Source of the DNA: Tribonema minus
Taxonomy: Eukaryota; Sar; Xanthophyceae; Tribonematales; Tribonemataceae
DNA: 64,000 nt
NCBI GenBank assembly: GCA_017506865.1
Contig: JAFCMP010000043.1
Coordinates: 358,761-422,760, forward strand
Reading direction: 5' to 3'
Shown here: one piece after another, positions 31,368 through 43,044 of the stretch
How positions within the stretch are numbered: the first letter of the stretch is position 1
Layout: the number at the start of each line of letters is the position of its first letter
Program-made: the position numbers and the translations under genes
Notes under the pieces: generated by a model
Database searches by the model: none
Told to the model about the DNA's origin: nothing
The model's input: the letters and a program-made list of their open reading frames with translations, nothing else

Positions 31368-32682
31368 ATGGCAGAGCAACAGCAGAAGTCACTTGAGCAA
31401 CAGCAGAAACTTGTCCTCTGTGCCAATCATTGCGGCTTCTTCGGGTAAGGTTCCCACTGGCTGCACCTGACAGCGACCCTAGCCGTCATGTCGTGCCGAT
31501 ACACTTTGTGGTGCTAGTACAGCCGAGGGCTTGAGACACGCCACACGGAGGCACTTGTTCGGCCCGCTTATGGCTCGTTGTTGAGCGTTTTGTTGTGGCA
31601 TGGTGGTACAGCGCAAACAACTGACAGCAGCGGAACTGAATGCTTAATCGTGCCTGGCGAGCAGTCGAGCACTGAGATCGACTTTGTGAAGCCTTCAGGA
31701 AGGACACAATGTGCCAAGTGGTTATGGTGTTACCTGCACACAAGTACGCTTCCACAACCCTGGACGTGCGCTACTCAGGCATTCCTTTTCAAAGCTGGCA
31801 TTAAGCCCTGCTCGAGCATTGCTACCACTACTGACCAAAGAGAGTCCCAGCAACGAGTCACCACACACTGCTCGAACAATAACAGTAACGCATATACCCT
31901 CTGACCACTGTTTGCCTGTGGAATGTTTTTGCAGGTCTGCCACAACCAATAACCTCTGCTCCAAGTGCTTCAAGGAAAGCCTTGGCAAGGGTGCTGCAAC
32001 GGTCACACCGTCAGACAGGAAACTCAGCGCCGGTAGCAGCGGTGGCGAACACATGAGCCCAATGGATGTGCAGCCTGTACAACCTGAACCGCATGCACCA
32101 TCGCAGCCGCCACCCGATGTCGCCGATGCTGCCGCCGGCGCAGCGCCCGCCCTTGCCGCAGCAGCAGCGGCGGCGCCTGCAGAGGAGCAGACCGCGGCAG
32201 CGGCGGCGGCGGCAGCATTGGCCATGCTATCGGAGAGCGAGCACGAGGCACAACGGGCGGAAGCGGCACAAACCCTTGTGAGTATGGACACTTCCGCCAC
32301 GCCGGTCAAGGGCGAGGCCTCAGGGGTTGATGAAGCTGGGGGTGCTGCGGCTGCGGAGGGCGGAGTGCTCTTGGAAGGGCCAGCTGCGCCAGCACCTGGA
32401 GCCTTGGAGGAGGGAGCGCAGGCATCACTAGCGGCGGCTGCGGCGGCGGAGGCGGAGGCGGAGGCAGCGCCGCCGGTGCAGAAATCGCGCACGCGGTGCT
32501 TCAAGTGTAACAAGAAGGTGGGGCTCACGGGGATTGAGTGCAGGTGTAAGCTGGTGTTTTGCGGTCTGCACCGCTACCCAGAGAGCCACGACTGCGGCTT
32601 CGACTTCAAAGCCAGCGACAGGCTTGCACTGGAGAAGGTGGTACTCGGAGGCGGCGCATTCTCCAAGGTCGACCGCCTCTGA
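31368..32682 (+). CDS. A20/AN1 zinc-finger stress-associated protein
   Basis: Two exons, 31368-31444 and 31935-32682, about 274 aa. The A20 finger is split by the intron: CANHCGFFG in exon 1 continues as SATTNNLCSKC in exon 2 (C-x3-C-x11-C-x2-C). The AN1 finger is at the C-terminus: CFKCNKKVGLTGIECRC, then KLVFCGLHRYPESHDC, and ends with the family's GGGAFSKVDRL-like tail. Between the fingers is a roughly 155-aa Ala/Glu-rich linker, much longer than in typical plant SAPs of 150-200 aa total. Plant SAPs respond to salt, cold and drought, and A20 domains bind ubiquitin; that role is inferred. Exon 1 starts MAEQQQKSLEQQQ. Divergent from the dehydrogenase gene. Confidence 0.9.
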
Positions 32683-32695
32683 AGGCCGTCACAGG

Positions 32696-32775
32696 CAGTA
32701 GCAGCAGCAGCAGCAGCGAAGGCTGCTGTGGCTGATCATTTCAGCAGTAGCAGCAGCAGCAGCAGCATCAGCAGC
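32696..32775 (+). repeat. (CAG)n/(AGC)n microsatellite
   Basis: Two blocks of AGC repeats, 32696-32718 and 32744-32775, just after the stop of the A20/AN1 gene. A G-run follows at about 32,810-32,830. Confidence 0.85.
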
Positions 32776-34125
32776 GCAGCATCAAGCGCACGTTGCCGGG
32801 GCACGGCGGGGGGAAAGGGGGGGGGGGCGGGGAGAGGGGCGATACGAGCACTGCAGTATTTTTTTGCATTTCTGCATGTGATGTATGGCGTGGCAATTTG
32901 AATGCTGCTAGCATCACGTTGTCTTCACAGCGTTGAGTGCAACAGAGGGGCGAGCAGTGTGGGGGAGGGGCGATACAGCAAAGGCGCGGACAGAGCATAT
33001 CTTGCAACTCGCACAACTGCATGGAATTGCCAGCAGGTGTACAGAGCGTGTACAGAGCATATGCAGTTCATTGTACCACATACGCCTAGAGCAGCAATAG
33101 CTCCAGCCTACTCTATGAATATTGAGCAGCACAGAAGGGCATTCATGCGGTTCCTGGTTCTTGCGGCAGCGCCCAGTCCTGCTCTTCCTCGCATTGTCAT
33201 GCTGTTCTGTTTTGTCACAATCGTCACCGGGGAGCTGTTCACAACATTTACTCTCAGAGTATAGCACACTATGTCTGGCAGGCACCGCGCGCACTCTCTT
33301 GTCCAAATTGCTAGGTTGGTAGTGACCAAACTGCTGCTTTCGTGCACCCTGAAAATCTATGTGATGCACATCTTGCAAGTTGGGGAAAGACCCTGAGTTG
33401 CGTGCCAGCATTGCCCCCACGCGTCTGCCAGGCACCGGGATCAGTATCGGGCCTGGCCAGCCATGCCAATGCTGAATGCGAACTTGACTTGGAGCATTGA
33501 AAGGCCCTCGAGAAGGGACCTCAATAGCAGAGACCGCCTGCGCCTACGCCACTCCGTAGCTTCTGCAACTCTCTGCAGAATAAGGGTTCGAAAAGCCCTC
33601 TTTTTGGATGTGCACTCATTGCAACATTCCTTCTCCGAAGAGAGACTCAAACGCAACCAGGCTTCCCCCTCTTCACACTACCACCAACACCCCACCAAAC
33701 CCTACTTAGGGTTGCCCAGCCGTGAGACACACTTGTCCCGTCTTGGAAAAGATTTATGCAGGCCTGCGTCGCCTTTGACAGCGCCCAGACCTGAGGACTA
33801 TGTTGACACGTCTGAATCACGCCTCTAGGCAAAGTGATCACTGGGCATCACGCACTGGTGCTAAGGGTATCAATGCTGTTGCTACGAAGAGTCCGACCCA
33901 ACCCAACAAACCCCACCCAAACCCTGATTGGTCCCCCCCTATCATTCTGCACCAAAAAGCTACTGCCTCTACACGACCAGGCCCACTTTGAGGCCTCCCG
34001 TTTCTCTGCCAAAATGGTCCTAACCATGAACAGCTGTGTGCAGGCCTGGGCTGCTGGTACTGTAGCTGGGAACGTACGTTCACATCCGTTCACGCATGAA
34101 CCCGTGTGCTCGAAGTGCACACAAG
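32776..34125. other. intergenic, no gene seen
   Basis: Open frames on both strands at 33,440-33,830 overlap each other and carry no motif. CCCACCCAAACCC-like runs at 33,670-33,930 are C-rich low complexity. It probably holds the promoter of the next plus-strand gene. Confidence 0.4.
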
Positions 34126-37100
34126 ATGAAGGCGACATTGCCGGTATTGGCCGCTCTCGCTGCTCTGGAATGGGCCTCCGGTTTTTATGAGGTTCCGCTC
34201 AGGCCCAGCCCCAGCGCGCTCGGTCACAGACGCGCTGGCCGCACTGCAAAGCAATTTCCTTCATCGCGAGGTACTTTTATTCTCCATACCATACATTGCA
34301 TCGCCAGAGCCTGACGAGAAAGAGGCAGCTGCAGACACTTCCTGAAAGCTCTAGGTGATCAACAACAATTGTTGCATGCTGTCTTGGGCTGTTATGCAAC
34401 GTATGAATTGACTAGCTGTTGCTGCTGTTGCTCCGGTGTCAAATGCAGGATGTGCTGTGCTGGTTTCTAGGCCTCAGCGCGCAGATGGCGGCAGCGACAA
34501 CGGAGTTCGACGTGATTTCCATTCTGGCATGTCTGACACCGAAGATACGACTCCCACTGGCTCGGCAGACGCCGGCTCTAGTGGCAAGAACAGCAGCGGC
34601 GACGATGGCTTCGAGAAGAAGATTTCGAGGGTAGAAGATAGCATTAGCCGTTTGGAGAATGAAATTGTCAACGTCGCCATCAAAATCGAATACATTGAGA
34701 ACGTCTACAACGGTGTCAAGGGCATAGCTGACGAGGACCTTGAGTATCGGGGCATGAAGGCGGGCGACCCAAAGCTACTCATACATCTCGACCGGCTTGA
34801 CACAAGACTGGATCGGCTTCAGGAATTGCTGCTTCGGGAAAAACGGCTGGAGGAGTCCCTGCTTCAGGGAATTAAGGACTTGCGTGATCAAAAGCGCGCA
34901 ACGGGGGGTGAGTCTCTGGTTGCATGAGAGCCTGCCTGTAGCTCAAAGTTTGTCAGCTCCTGGCACAGCAATCGCTTGTCTGGCAAATGGTTTTATTGGA
35001 GGCAGCATGTCACGCAGGTCCATGGCATTGTGCTTCATCTTCAGAAATAGGTCCAAAGTTATACGAGTATGTCGTCCACAATGCACGGCTTCAATCATCA
35101 GACCCATGCAGGTGCGGTCTGATGCCTTTGCGTTCAAGTATCCTACTAGGTACTGTAGTTGAGTTGACCTGGTGCTTTGAGTTAATGTGATCCGGCATCC
35201 AATCACGGGCATCTTGGTGTTGGTGCGTTGTACATTTAACGCAATGGAGTCGTGCTGCTTTCACGTGAGCTCAGCATCTGTTCCCTACCTCTCGTACTTC
35301 CTCAATGTGTCATGCCCAATAAGCAATGTAGCGGCGGAGGTATGGCTGGGATTGTAGACATGTGTACGGAGCACCAGCATGCAGCTTTCTAGAGATAACA
35401 TCAGTGATTGAAATCATGCTTTCACTTGGCCTCTTTACCACAAGCTTGCGTTGCACAACAGCAGACTTGCACGCACTATCATTCAAGTTGCCTGCAATTG
35501 AGTTTACAAGCAGCAGCAATTTTGCCTTAAACCTATAACAGCTGTACTTTTCATGTCATCATGACACTGATGCCTGCTACGGCTGCAAATCGTCTCATCG
35601 CAGCACAAGCATGGCAAACGGGGCTCGACACGGATCATGGCCTTGGACGGATCATTCAAAAGTCATGGATCAAATCACTGATTTTGATTTGATTCACAAC
35701 CTCCAACCTCCTGAAGATTTGATTTATGAATGATTCTGGGCTGTGTGCACTGATTTGATTTGATCCGTGAGTTTTCGAAACACCCGTGGACAGACGCCGA
35801 TCAAATCTTAGCGGTGCAATCGCCAAAAACAAGCCCTTGGCGCCGTTGTCAGACTATAGAAGATGCCTTGCAGGTACTGCAGGCGATCACTGAACACATA
35901 GCCCGCCGTTTCCATCGCTTGTTGCATCACCATCGGTTGGGTGCCCTCCAATAATTCATTTTTTTTGCTTCATTAAATTCCTCTCCATTAATTAAATAAT
36001 GATCATTCAATGACTCCCTGGAAGCTTCTTGGCAGCTCAACTTCAATCAGTTGACGTAGATGCTAGCTCCCTGATTTCTCAATGGAGCTCGGCAACTTGA
36101 AAGTAGTCTCTGTGACTATTCGCAAAGTATCACTCATGACCTGATTCAACGTAGAAACATGCTGTTGCTCAACAGTACCTGCCTGCTGCTGCAACCGTCA
36201 GAGAGAGCTGAATGCAATCATGCGTGAGTTTTTTTTCGCGCTATGTGGTGGACAGGTGAGGAGGGAATTTTCTACGTGTCGTTGATGCAGATCTGTATAT
36301 TCCTCGTTGCCGCACACTACCCCCCAAAGCAGTGGTTGCTTGCTAAATTCAGGAGCCTGAAGAGGGGGGGGGGGGGGGGGGCACTTGCAAGTTGCTGTAC
36401 ACTGAGTCTGACACCCGGTCCAGCAAACAGTGGTGATCAGCATGTAACGTGCATGTGTTATACCAATCTGTGCTCTTTAGTTTAATGTTACAAGCCTCGA
36501 ACGTCACAAGCCCCGCATGGCTGAGCTGCGATGCGTTTTGTCACAAAACAGATTTCATGCTGTCAATCATACACATTAACACATGAATTTGGATTATTAG
36601 TGACCGTTTACAGGCAGCTTGAAAGCGTGATGGCAGTTGTGCTGAGCAACTCTGGATATTTGGTAGTGACATGGCATGGTACATGCAAATGTGATTTCCA
36701 TGGTGCTGTCAGCTGCTTGCTGCATCGGCAGTTATGTGCGCAGCCATGAACACGGCTCTCCACCATGACTTACGCACCAATGTTCTGCCTTAAATTTACT
36801 TTGCCCATTCTGCACAGGTCGGCCTTCTTACCATCTGCCTGGACTACTTGAATGATACGCTCAGAACCAAGCAGCGTAAACCTGAGGTTGTCAACAGCCA
36901 TGCCAGGTAACGTTTGTCATCAGAAGTTGGTCTGGGAGCTGAGTTTGAAGTGCCATTAAGCAGCCCTTGCGTTTATTTGTGGTTTGCCCCACACCAACCC
37001 AAGTACGCCATTCTATCACTTGCTGGGGCCACTATTCAACATGTTTGAGCCAGTGATCACGTGTGCCGGTATTGACCGTCACTTGTTCAAGTCTGCCACA

Positions 37101-40100
37101 ACCAGTTACCCTCCTGCCCAACACAATGACATGGCAGCACTTGCAGGAGGGTTGTGCTGCTTTGAGATTTAGAACTAGGTTAGTGCCCACCGTATCATGG
37201 TAGCTGCATTTGCTGCAAGACTTGCAAGGATTGTGTTGTGAATGCGTGGAGTAGGGTTAGGTTAGTGGGCATCATGTGCAGGTAGGGTTCAACTTGGCAT
37301 GACCTCCCACTTGAGCCATGACCTGTTTGCATGCTGCGCTTCTGTTGCAGGGCCTTGGTCAGTACAACTGAGTTCCTCGAGCGCTTCGACAACTCACGTT
37401 CATTCAACAAATATGAAAACATCGCCGGTGATCAAGTGGCACAGGACCTCTTGAGGCAGCTGCTGTACAGAGGCGCGCTGAGACCAAGTGAAGTTGGCAG
37501 CGACATGAGGACGCAAACAGCCATGCATCGCCTGCAGGTTGTTGGCATCGTCACCGCGGATTCAGGCGGCAGGTACACCTTGATCAGGAGTTGCAGACCA
37601 AAGCGCAAACACTTGACGAGTTCACATATCAAGACAAAGCTCTATAATTGGTGAATCGCCATAATCGTGAAAAAATCTGTTCGAAGACAGCTGCATAATG
37701 TGGCTCATGCCACCCCAAGTTTTTGGTCAGCCTTGAACCTTCACCCTTCTGGCATTTTTGTGCCTTGATGCGCAGACACCTGCATCTACTGGTGTATATT
37801 TACATTGCGACGCATGCTACAGTATAATCAATCAGCAGGCTTCATAATCAGCCATTTGAGCATCATTGTCTTGTAGCCACAAGGTTTGCGCCAAAGTTCT
37901 TTTACTGGGTCATCTGTGCGTCCATGTGTCGACAAATGTCGTACAGGTACCGAGACACATGCATGGCACATGTGTCGACAACACCTGGACGCACACATCC
38001 AGCTTGACTATGGACCCAGGGATCCACAGTAGCTCAAGTCCATATCTTTTTGATCCGTGCCATTACGGTCGCTGCTGAAAGTAGGTCTATGCCCTGCATC
38101 ATCACGAATAGCTGCCCCGCACCTGCACAGAGAAGGCCCTAGCTCAGCGGATTGATTACGAAAAACGGGACCTGAATTGGAAACGGAACCCAGCATCAAA
38201 CCACTTCAGCGAAGTCTGGTTGAACCCTGCCAGCGTTCGCTGCTCAATTTCAACATGATGTTGAGATTTTCAGGTGAAGTAACCAGTGTTGAAGTTGGTC
38301 AGGATTGCCATGATGAGCACTGAGCACACTTTAAACTTCAATTTGGAGTTGACTATATGTGCTTAGCCAAAGTTCACAGTTGAGGTCAATGTGCAAGTCC
38401 AAGTTCAACATGGTAGTTCAAGTTCAACATGGTATATCTCAAGATCCTGGGCGTAAAAAAATACATGTTTTTGCTACATTATAACCCTCAATTAAGGGTT
38501 AGGACTAACACACCCACAGCATCAAAATTGAGAAATGTCCATTTGCAGAGTTCACCCCTGTCGGTCCCATTTTGATTTCAGGTCCCGTTTTTCACAATTC
38601 AAACCCCCTGAGGCCTGGGGCTGGCCCAGCCAAGGCTGGCTCACTACATCTTTGGCCTTCTCAATAAAGGCATGTGGATAGCACACAATCCAGTTGCATG
38701 CTTGTGATGGTTTTTGTACTACCCCCGCTCCTCCCTCTTGAGGATGACATCATATATGATCGTTAAGTTCATGAGCTCCGAGTCCCCACTACTGTCATGA
38801 GTGCACACCCATCGGATGCTGTGCAAGTAATGTCACCCACTGCTTTTGATGCGGTATTGCTCTGATCGCTTGTCCCACAGCCTATGTTTCTCGTATTGCT
38901 CTGATTGCTTATCCCACAGCCTACGTTTCTCAAGCCCGATGCACGAGTTTTGGTACTCAAGAAAGCATTTTGGCAGCCCCTGGACGCTGCCGACGTCGCC
39001 CACCAGCAAGCTACATCTGCGCTGGCTGGCATTCCAGCTTATTGAGAAGATGGACTCTGCCATTCTTCGAGAGACTTTGAGTGTGGGTTCAGACCGACGA
39101 CCAGTGGAGCGCATCTGGCAGATGGAAGTCTACAGGACGATGTGGCAGTCGCTGCCTCCCGCAACTGTCGCTTCGCTGGACTATGGGCAGGTATGCAGCT
39201 GTTTGTGCGTGTAATTGACTTCATTGTTTGGTTGCCTATACATTCTACGGCATCCCTCTGTCACTGCAGAATTGGTGCTCTTCATTGGACTGCAGACACT
39301 GAGTTACTCTAGACGCTGATTCGCCTTGACAGCCAGCTTCAGCAATTGACAGCCAACTTTACTGTTGTCGCTTTGTGAAAGCCAAAGTTGCGAGAGCTGG
39401 GCAATGTCCTCCTAAGCCTGACCTGCAGTGCTAGCCAACATGTGGCTTGATTCCACTAGTATCCACCCTCAGGCGGCAGGGCCATTCTGTATATTTGCCT
39501 TTGGGGTGTGCGCCCAGGTGTTGTAGACACAACGCATCGCGGTCCGTGATACAACGCATCTCGGTACCTGCGTACAGTTCTGCCCCAAGCGGAAGTAAAT
39601 AAAGTACCGAGATGCGTTCTATCGACAACACCAGGGCGCACGGAAAAAGCTGGCAACACTACGACCTCCGGCTCACCAGCTTGTACTACCGTGAACGCCC
39701 TGAGGTTGTATAACCTGCCTTCCTCTTTGGGCCAATCCCTGGTGCAGGTGGCACACCGCCACTGCTTTAGGCGCCTGTCAATGTCCGATTCAGCGGTCCT
39801 AAACATGTCACGGAATGTTGTGACGGTTACTAAATGCCTTCTTCTAGGTCGCCTCCAACTTGGCTGCAGCATGTTTCATTGTTGCCTGGTACTGTCACTG
39901 TCGCCCACGATGGTAGCATACATTTCATGTCATGACCACACTATGCTGTTACTGTTTGCCCTCATGTCGCAGAATGCGAAGGGAAAAGGCGTGATGGACT
40001 TCTTCATAGGTGAACCCTTCTCGGCTGGGCTGCAGATCTTGCGCGATAGCAGATGTGTTGACGAGCACTACAAGCGTTTTGAGGAAGGCGGCAGGTACAG

Positions 40101-40359
40101 GGACATGATGGAGGATAAGTCAATGAAGGATTTCATTGTCATTGACTTCATCACTCCCAGAAAGCTTGACCGGCCTCATACCTCCAGAGCAGAATATCCA
40201 AACTTGTACTCAGTAATGGTGGCTGCCGACTACAAAAGTGCAGTGGTGTGGAACATGGGTTCAATAGTTCAAAAGTTGGTGATCAGGGGCGATGCTGAGG
40301 AGTTTTGCAAGCAAGAACTGCAAGCTATTAAGCTGCGAAGTGAGAGAAACATGAATTGA
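34126..40359 (+). CDS. Crinkler/RHS-like protein with nuclease-like C-terminus
   Basis: Supported exons: 34126-34270, 34449-34907, possibly 35045-35111, then 36818-36906, 37351-37572, 38920-39190 and 39973-40359. The last four join in phase. Exon 1 encodes a hydrophobic leader (MKATLPVLAALAALEWASG). Exon 2 is a coiled coil (VEDSISRLENEI, LDTRLDRLQELLLREKRLEESLL), like the header of Crinkler proteins. Exons 36818-39190 match the region after the P-loop in their NTPase (GLLTICLDYLN; LRFSSPMHEFWY; WQMEVYRTMWQSLP). The last exon has the restriction-nuclease-like pattern GKGVMDFFI, ILRDSRCVDEHYKRFEEGGRY, KDFIVIDF, NLYSVMVAADY. Such proteins are known in oomycetes, fungi and several algae; some act as effectors, others have unknown roles. 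The Walker motifs are not found, and the 34907/36818 phases do not join, so an internal loss or unseen exon is likely. One gene versus two is uncertain. Confidence 0.6.
36364..36381 (+). repeat. G18 homopolymer
   Basis: A run of 18 G in the long intron of the Crinkler-like gene. Such runs recur in this window (43023-43044, 42171-42181, 43728-43738). Confidence 0.9.
38854..38931 (+). repeat. 39-bp tandem duplication of a 3' splice site
   Basis: Copies 38854-38892 and 38893-38931 each hold the pyrimidine tract, CCCACAG acceptor and the first codons of the Crinkler-like exon. Using the upstream acceptor (exon start 38881) would add exactly 13 codons in frame with no stop. Confidence 0.85.
39456..39872 (-). 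CDS. nested antisense open frame, unknown
   Basis: A 138-aa minus-strand frame inside the last intron of the Crinkler-like gene. It has a protein-like composition, with FRDMFRTAESDIDRRLKQW, a C-x2-C pair (WRCATCTRDW) and a hydrophobic run (EPEVVVLPAFSV). The downstream part contains repeated ACAACGCATC(T/G)CGGT words. I do not recognise it. It could be the remnant of a mobile-element ORF or one exon of a nested gene. No clear initiation or splice context is seen. Confidence 0.3.
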   Translation of the reverse strand: MLQPSWRRPRRRHLVTVTTFRDMFRTAESDIDRRLKQWRCATCTRDWPKEEGRLYNLRAFTVVQAGEPEVVVLPAFSVRPGVVDRTHLGTLFTSAWGRTVRRYRDALYHGPRCVVSTTPGRTPQRQIYRMALPPEGGY

Positions 40360-40391
40360 CACAGACATCCAATGCGGCAGGCAGCTCTGTT

Positions 40392-40858
40392 TTATATTGG
40401 CCTCTCATTGCTTGCTGCTGCTCCACTCACTGACAGTCTGTTGCAAAATTCACGTCTGTTGTGTGCATGCTGTTTCAGCGCCGGCAGCCTGCCCTTAAGT
40501 TGGGCCGGCGTGGCCCAGGTCTGCCACCCCGGCAAGAACCAGCCGCCGAGGAGGAAAAGTGTCTTGGTGACTGTCGCCAACCACATCATCTTGTCCCGCG
40601 AGACTTCCGCTCGTGCCTCCGCCACAGCGCTGGCAGCTGCCTGCCCTAGGGCAGCTACCGGCCAGCTTGTTGCCGCTGCAGTTCAGCAGCAACCGCCTGC
40701 TGCTTGCCCGGCATCTGTAGGACGACGCTAAGCTGTGCATTCAACTCCGCCCCCAGCTGGGCCTGCCCATTGGCCATAGCAGCCAGTGCCGCCACGGCCT
40801 GCGCCGCCTCCTCAGGACCCGGCACCACGGGCTGATTCACGGGAGGTTGTGCCCCCAA
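40392..40858 (-). pseudogene. frameshifted coiled-coil/TM fragment
   Basis: The minus strand reads ALAAMANGQAQLGAELNAQL onward to AAELQRQQAGR, then meets a stop. One base out of frame the reading continues as VAALGQAAASAVAEARAEVS and then MMWLATVTKTLFLLGGWFLPGW, a helix plus a membrane segment. A one-base deletion near 40,660 would explain this, so it looks like a gene fragment with a frameshift, or an assembly error. Family unknown. It lies convergent to the Crinkler-like gene's 3' end. Confidence 0.35.
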
Positions 40859-42853
40859 GCACCCGTGACGTCGTTCAAGGCTGCTTCTGCACCGTCCTCC
40901 ATGACTTAACTTTGATTGTACTGGTGTTCACGCCTAACCCTAAGCTGTATGCCTTGCGTTACCGTGCTGGCCGTAGAAAGTATGAGGATGCACCCAGAAC
41001 CTCCAGGGGCTAAAAGGGGAAGGGGAGGGGCCCGGGGGACAACGTTCCACATGGAACAGATATGCCATTCTGTACAAGGCTGTCGATCTCTCTGGCTTGC
41101 ACAGAAGTTACTCGGCACCTGTGCGGCACCACCTGACAGTGTGGGACACCGTTGCTTGCCCTGCTGTGCAGCTGACTTTGACACACAATGTCATGCATCA
41201 TGTCATGCGCAATGTACTGGATTGTCTTACTGGCAGTGTCAGCTGGACTATTAGTAGAACAAGTTGCGCAAGAGGCATGAAGTTTGGCGCTTTCCAGCTT
41301 CGGCTCTAAGACTTCTGTAGCCCCTGTGTAAGTGCTCGTGTACCATATACTAATGTCGAAAGCAATGCACCTTGCAGACATCAAGCCACTGCTGCGCTTC
41401 TTTACGATCATCAGGCATGAGTGGGCTTCACGTCGTGCGCACAGTGAGTGAAGCTCTGAAAATGCAAGGCTTTGCACCGTAGCGTTCAATCAACTTGCCC
41501 GCCTCTCCATGATGCCCATTAGTAAACTTTTCAGCAAAGCCGTGTCCACCATCAGCTCAAGTGCGTGTGTGCACTGTCTTTCTATCAGCTGAGCACGATT
41601 CTTTACAGTATACTATTATAATACAGGTCTGCTCCCATCATTGGTCATAGCCCGGCGCTTTCTGGCTCGCCCACGAATGCTGTGTCCCGCGTCTCCATGA
41701 GAGGGAGCCGCTACGGTGGCGCGAGTTCTATGGGCAGCGGCGCAACATGCTGCGCAATACGGAGGACAGGTGCAACGCGACTAATAAACGAAGTACAAAC
41801 AGTTCAAGTTTCACACTGTGCTGAACATGCTACCGCTGATAAACTTGCCAAATCCTTTGGTTCTTCTGGTAGAACCCCCAACCCTAACCCTTGCATGCCA
41901 AAGTGGGCCAGGCGCTAAGAGCATCACCAGCATGTGCTCACATGCGCAGACAAGTTGATACACAGGCCAGCTTCGTGGAACGGTAGGTGACCAGCAAGGC
42001 ATTGATGCTTTTATAGGCATCACGTAGTGCAAATGTGTACTGTGAGTTTGACGCACGCAAATGCATTTTAACAAGTTAAAACCATTCCGCAGCATACTTT
42101 TGTGCTGAGTGAGATTCAACAAGTTCAAGTTATACATGGTCACGTCATACCCATGCTACACACGTGGGCAAGGGGGGGGGGGTTGCGCCCACGTCCGCAA
42201 GGGCAATGCTGCCTACGCTTCCGGGTACGTTGTCAACGGGTCACCCGCCCGGGGCATAACTTATCGTCCCCCAGAAGGTGGGGGTTCTGGAAGGGAAGGG
42301 GCGTGCACCGTTGCACAAGGGCCCTGGGAGAACCGGGCCGTTGCAGAAGGGGCTATCGCACAGACGTTGACAAGGCGCTGTGCAACGAATTGCGTTCTAC
42401 AATGCGCCGAGCACAAGGTGGTGCAAATGCTGCACGCGGGGGTTGCAGAAGGTGTGCAACATGGACAGTGGGGCGTTCTGCAACGTCGACGAGAGCGGGA
42501 CGCCTGTGCAACGGTGCATATCGCTATGAAGCAATACAGACGCACACACGCAGAGCAATTGGCACAAACATGCACGCAAGATGAATTAGAAATGCAAGCG
42601 TAACATGTTCTTCAATGCCAAATGTATTTGCACCACGCCTGCTCTCAGTGCTGCTACATGCTGCACCGAGAACGGCTAGCACATGCGCACGCTGTCACCA
42701 CACGAACCATGCAAGCAATAGCTGCTCTGTAGCTTCGCGGCATATATAACGGCGATGTGGGTTGCGCGGATGTGCCAGCAGGATTGCCTGGAGCCTCTCG
42801 ATGTGCCCATACGTGTAGCTAAGCCACAAGCTCCTCCTGAGAGTGGGAGGGGC

Positions 42854-42891
42854 GGGTGGGTGGGTGGGTGGGTGGGTGGGGGCGGGGGGTA
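42854..42891 (+). repeat. (GGGT)n tract
   Basis: Six to seven GGGT units followed by GGGGGCGGGGGG. The plus strand has strong G-quadruplex potential, close to the G22 run at 43023-43044. Confidence 0.9.
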
Positions 42892-43022
42892 AAAAAGGGT
42901 AACTTCAACACCGATAGACAGCGCGACAGCGAATACTATACCTGGGGGATGCCCATGATGACAGGCACAGTTCACAAGTACCTGTGTGCGGAAAACACGC
43001 GACAGTTAGCAGGAGCAGGGGC

Positions 43023-43044
43023 GGGGGGGGGGGGGGGGGGGGGG
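43023..43044 (+). repeat. G22 homopolymer
   Basis: 22 consecutive G; the length may be inexact in an assembly. Confidence 0.9.

Noticed and set aside
34126..34200. Signal peptide followed by ASG-F, resembling the bipartite plastid leader of complex-plastid algae
   Set aside because: One short leader is not enough, and the protein type (Crinkler-like) is not plastid-related; not used to infer the organism.
38920..39050. Alternative plus frame reading PTFLKPDARVLVLKKAFW
   Set aside because: It looks protein-like but ends at a stop within 42 codons and does not continue into the next exon; the neighbouring frame gives LRFSSPMH and matches the Crinkler-type alignment.
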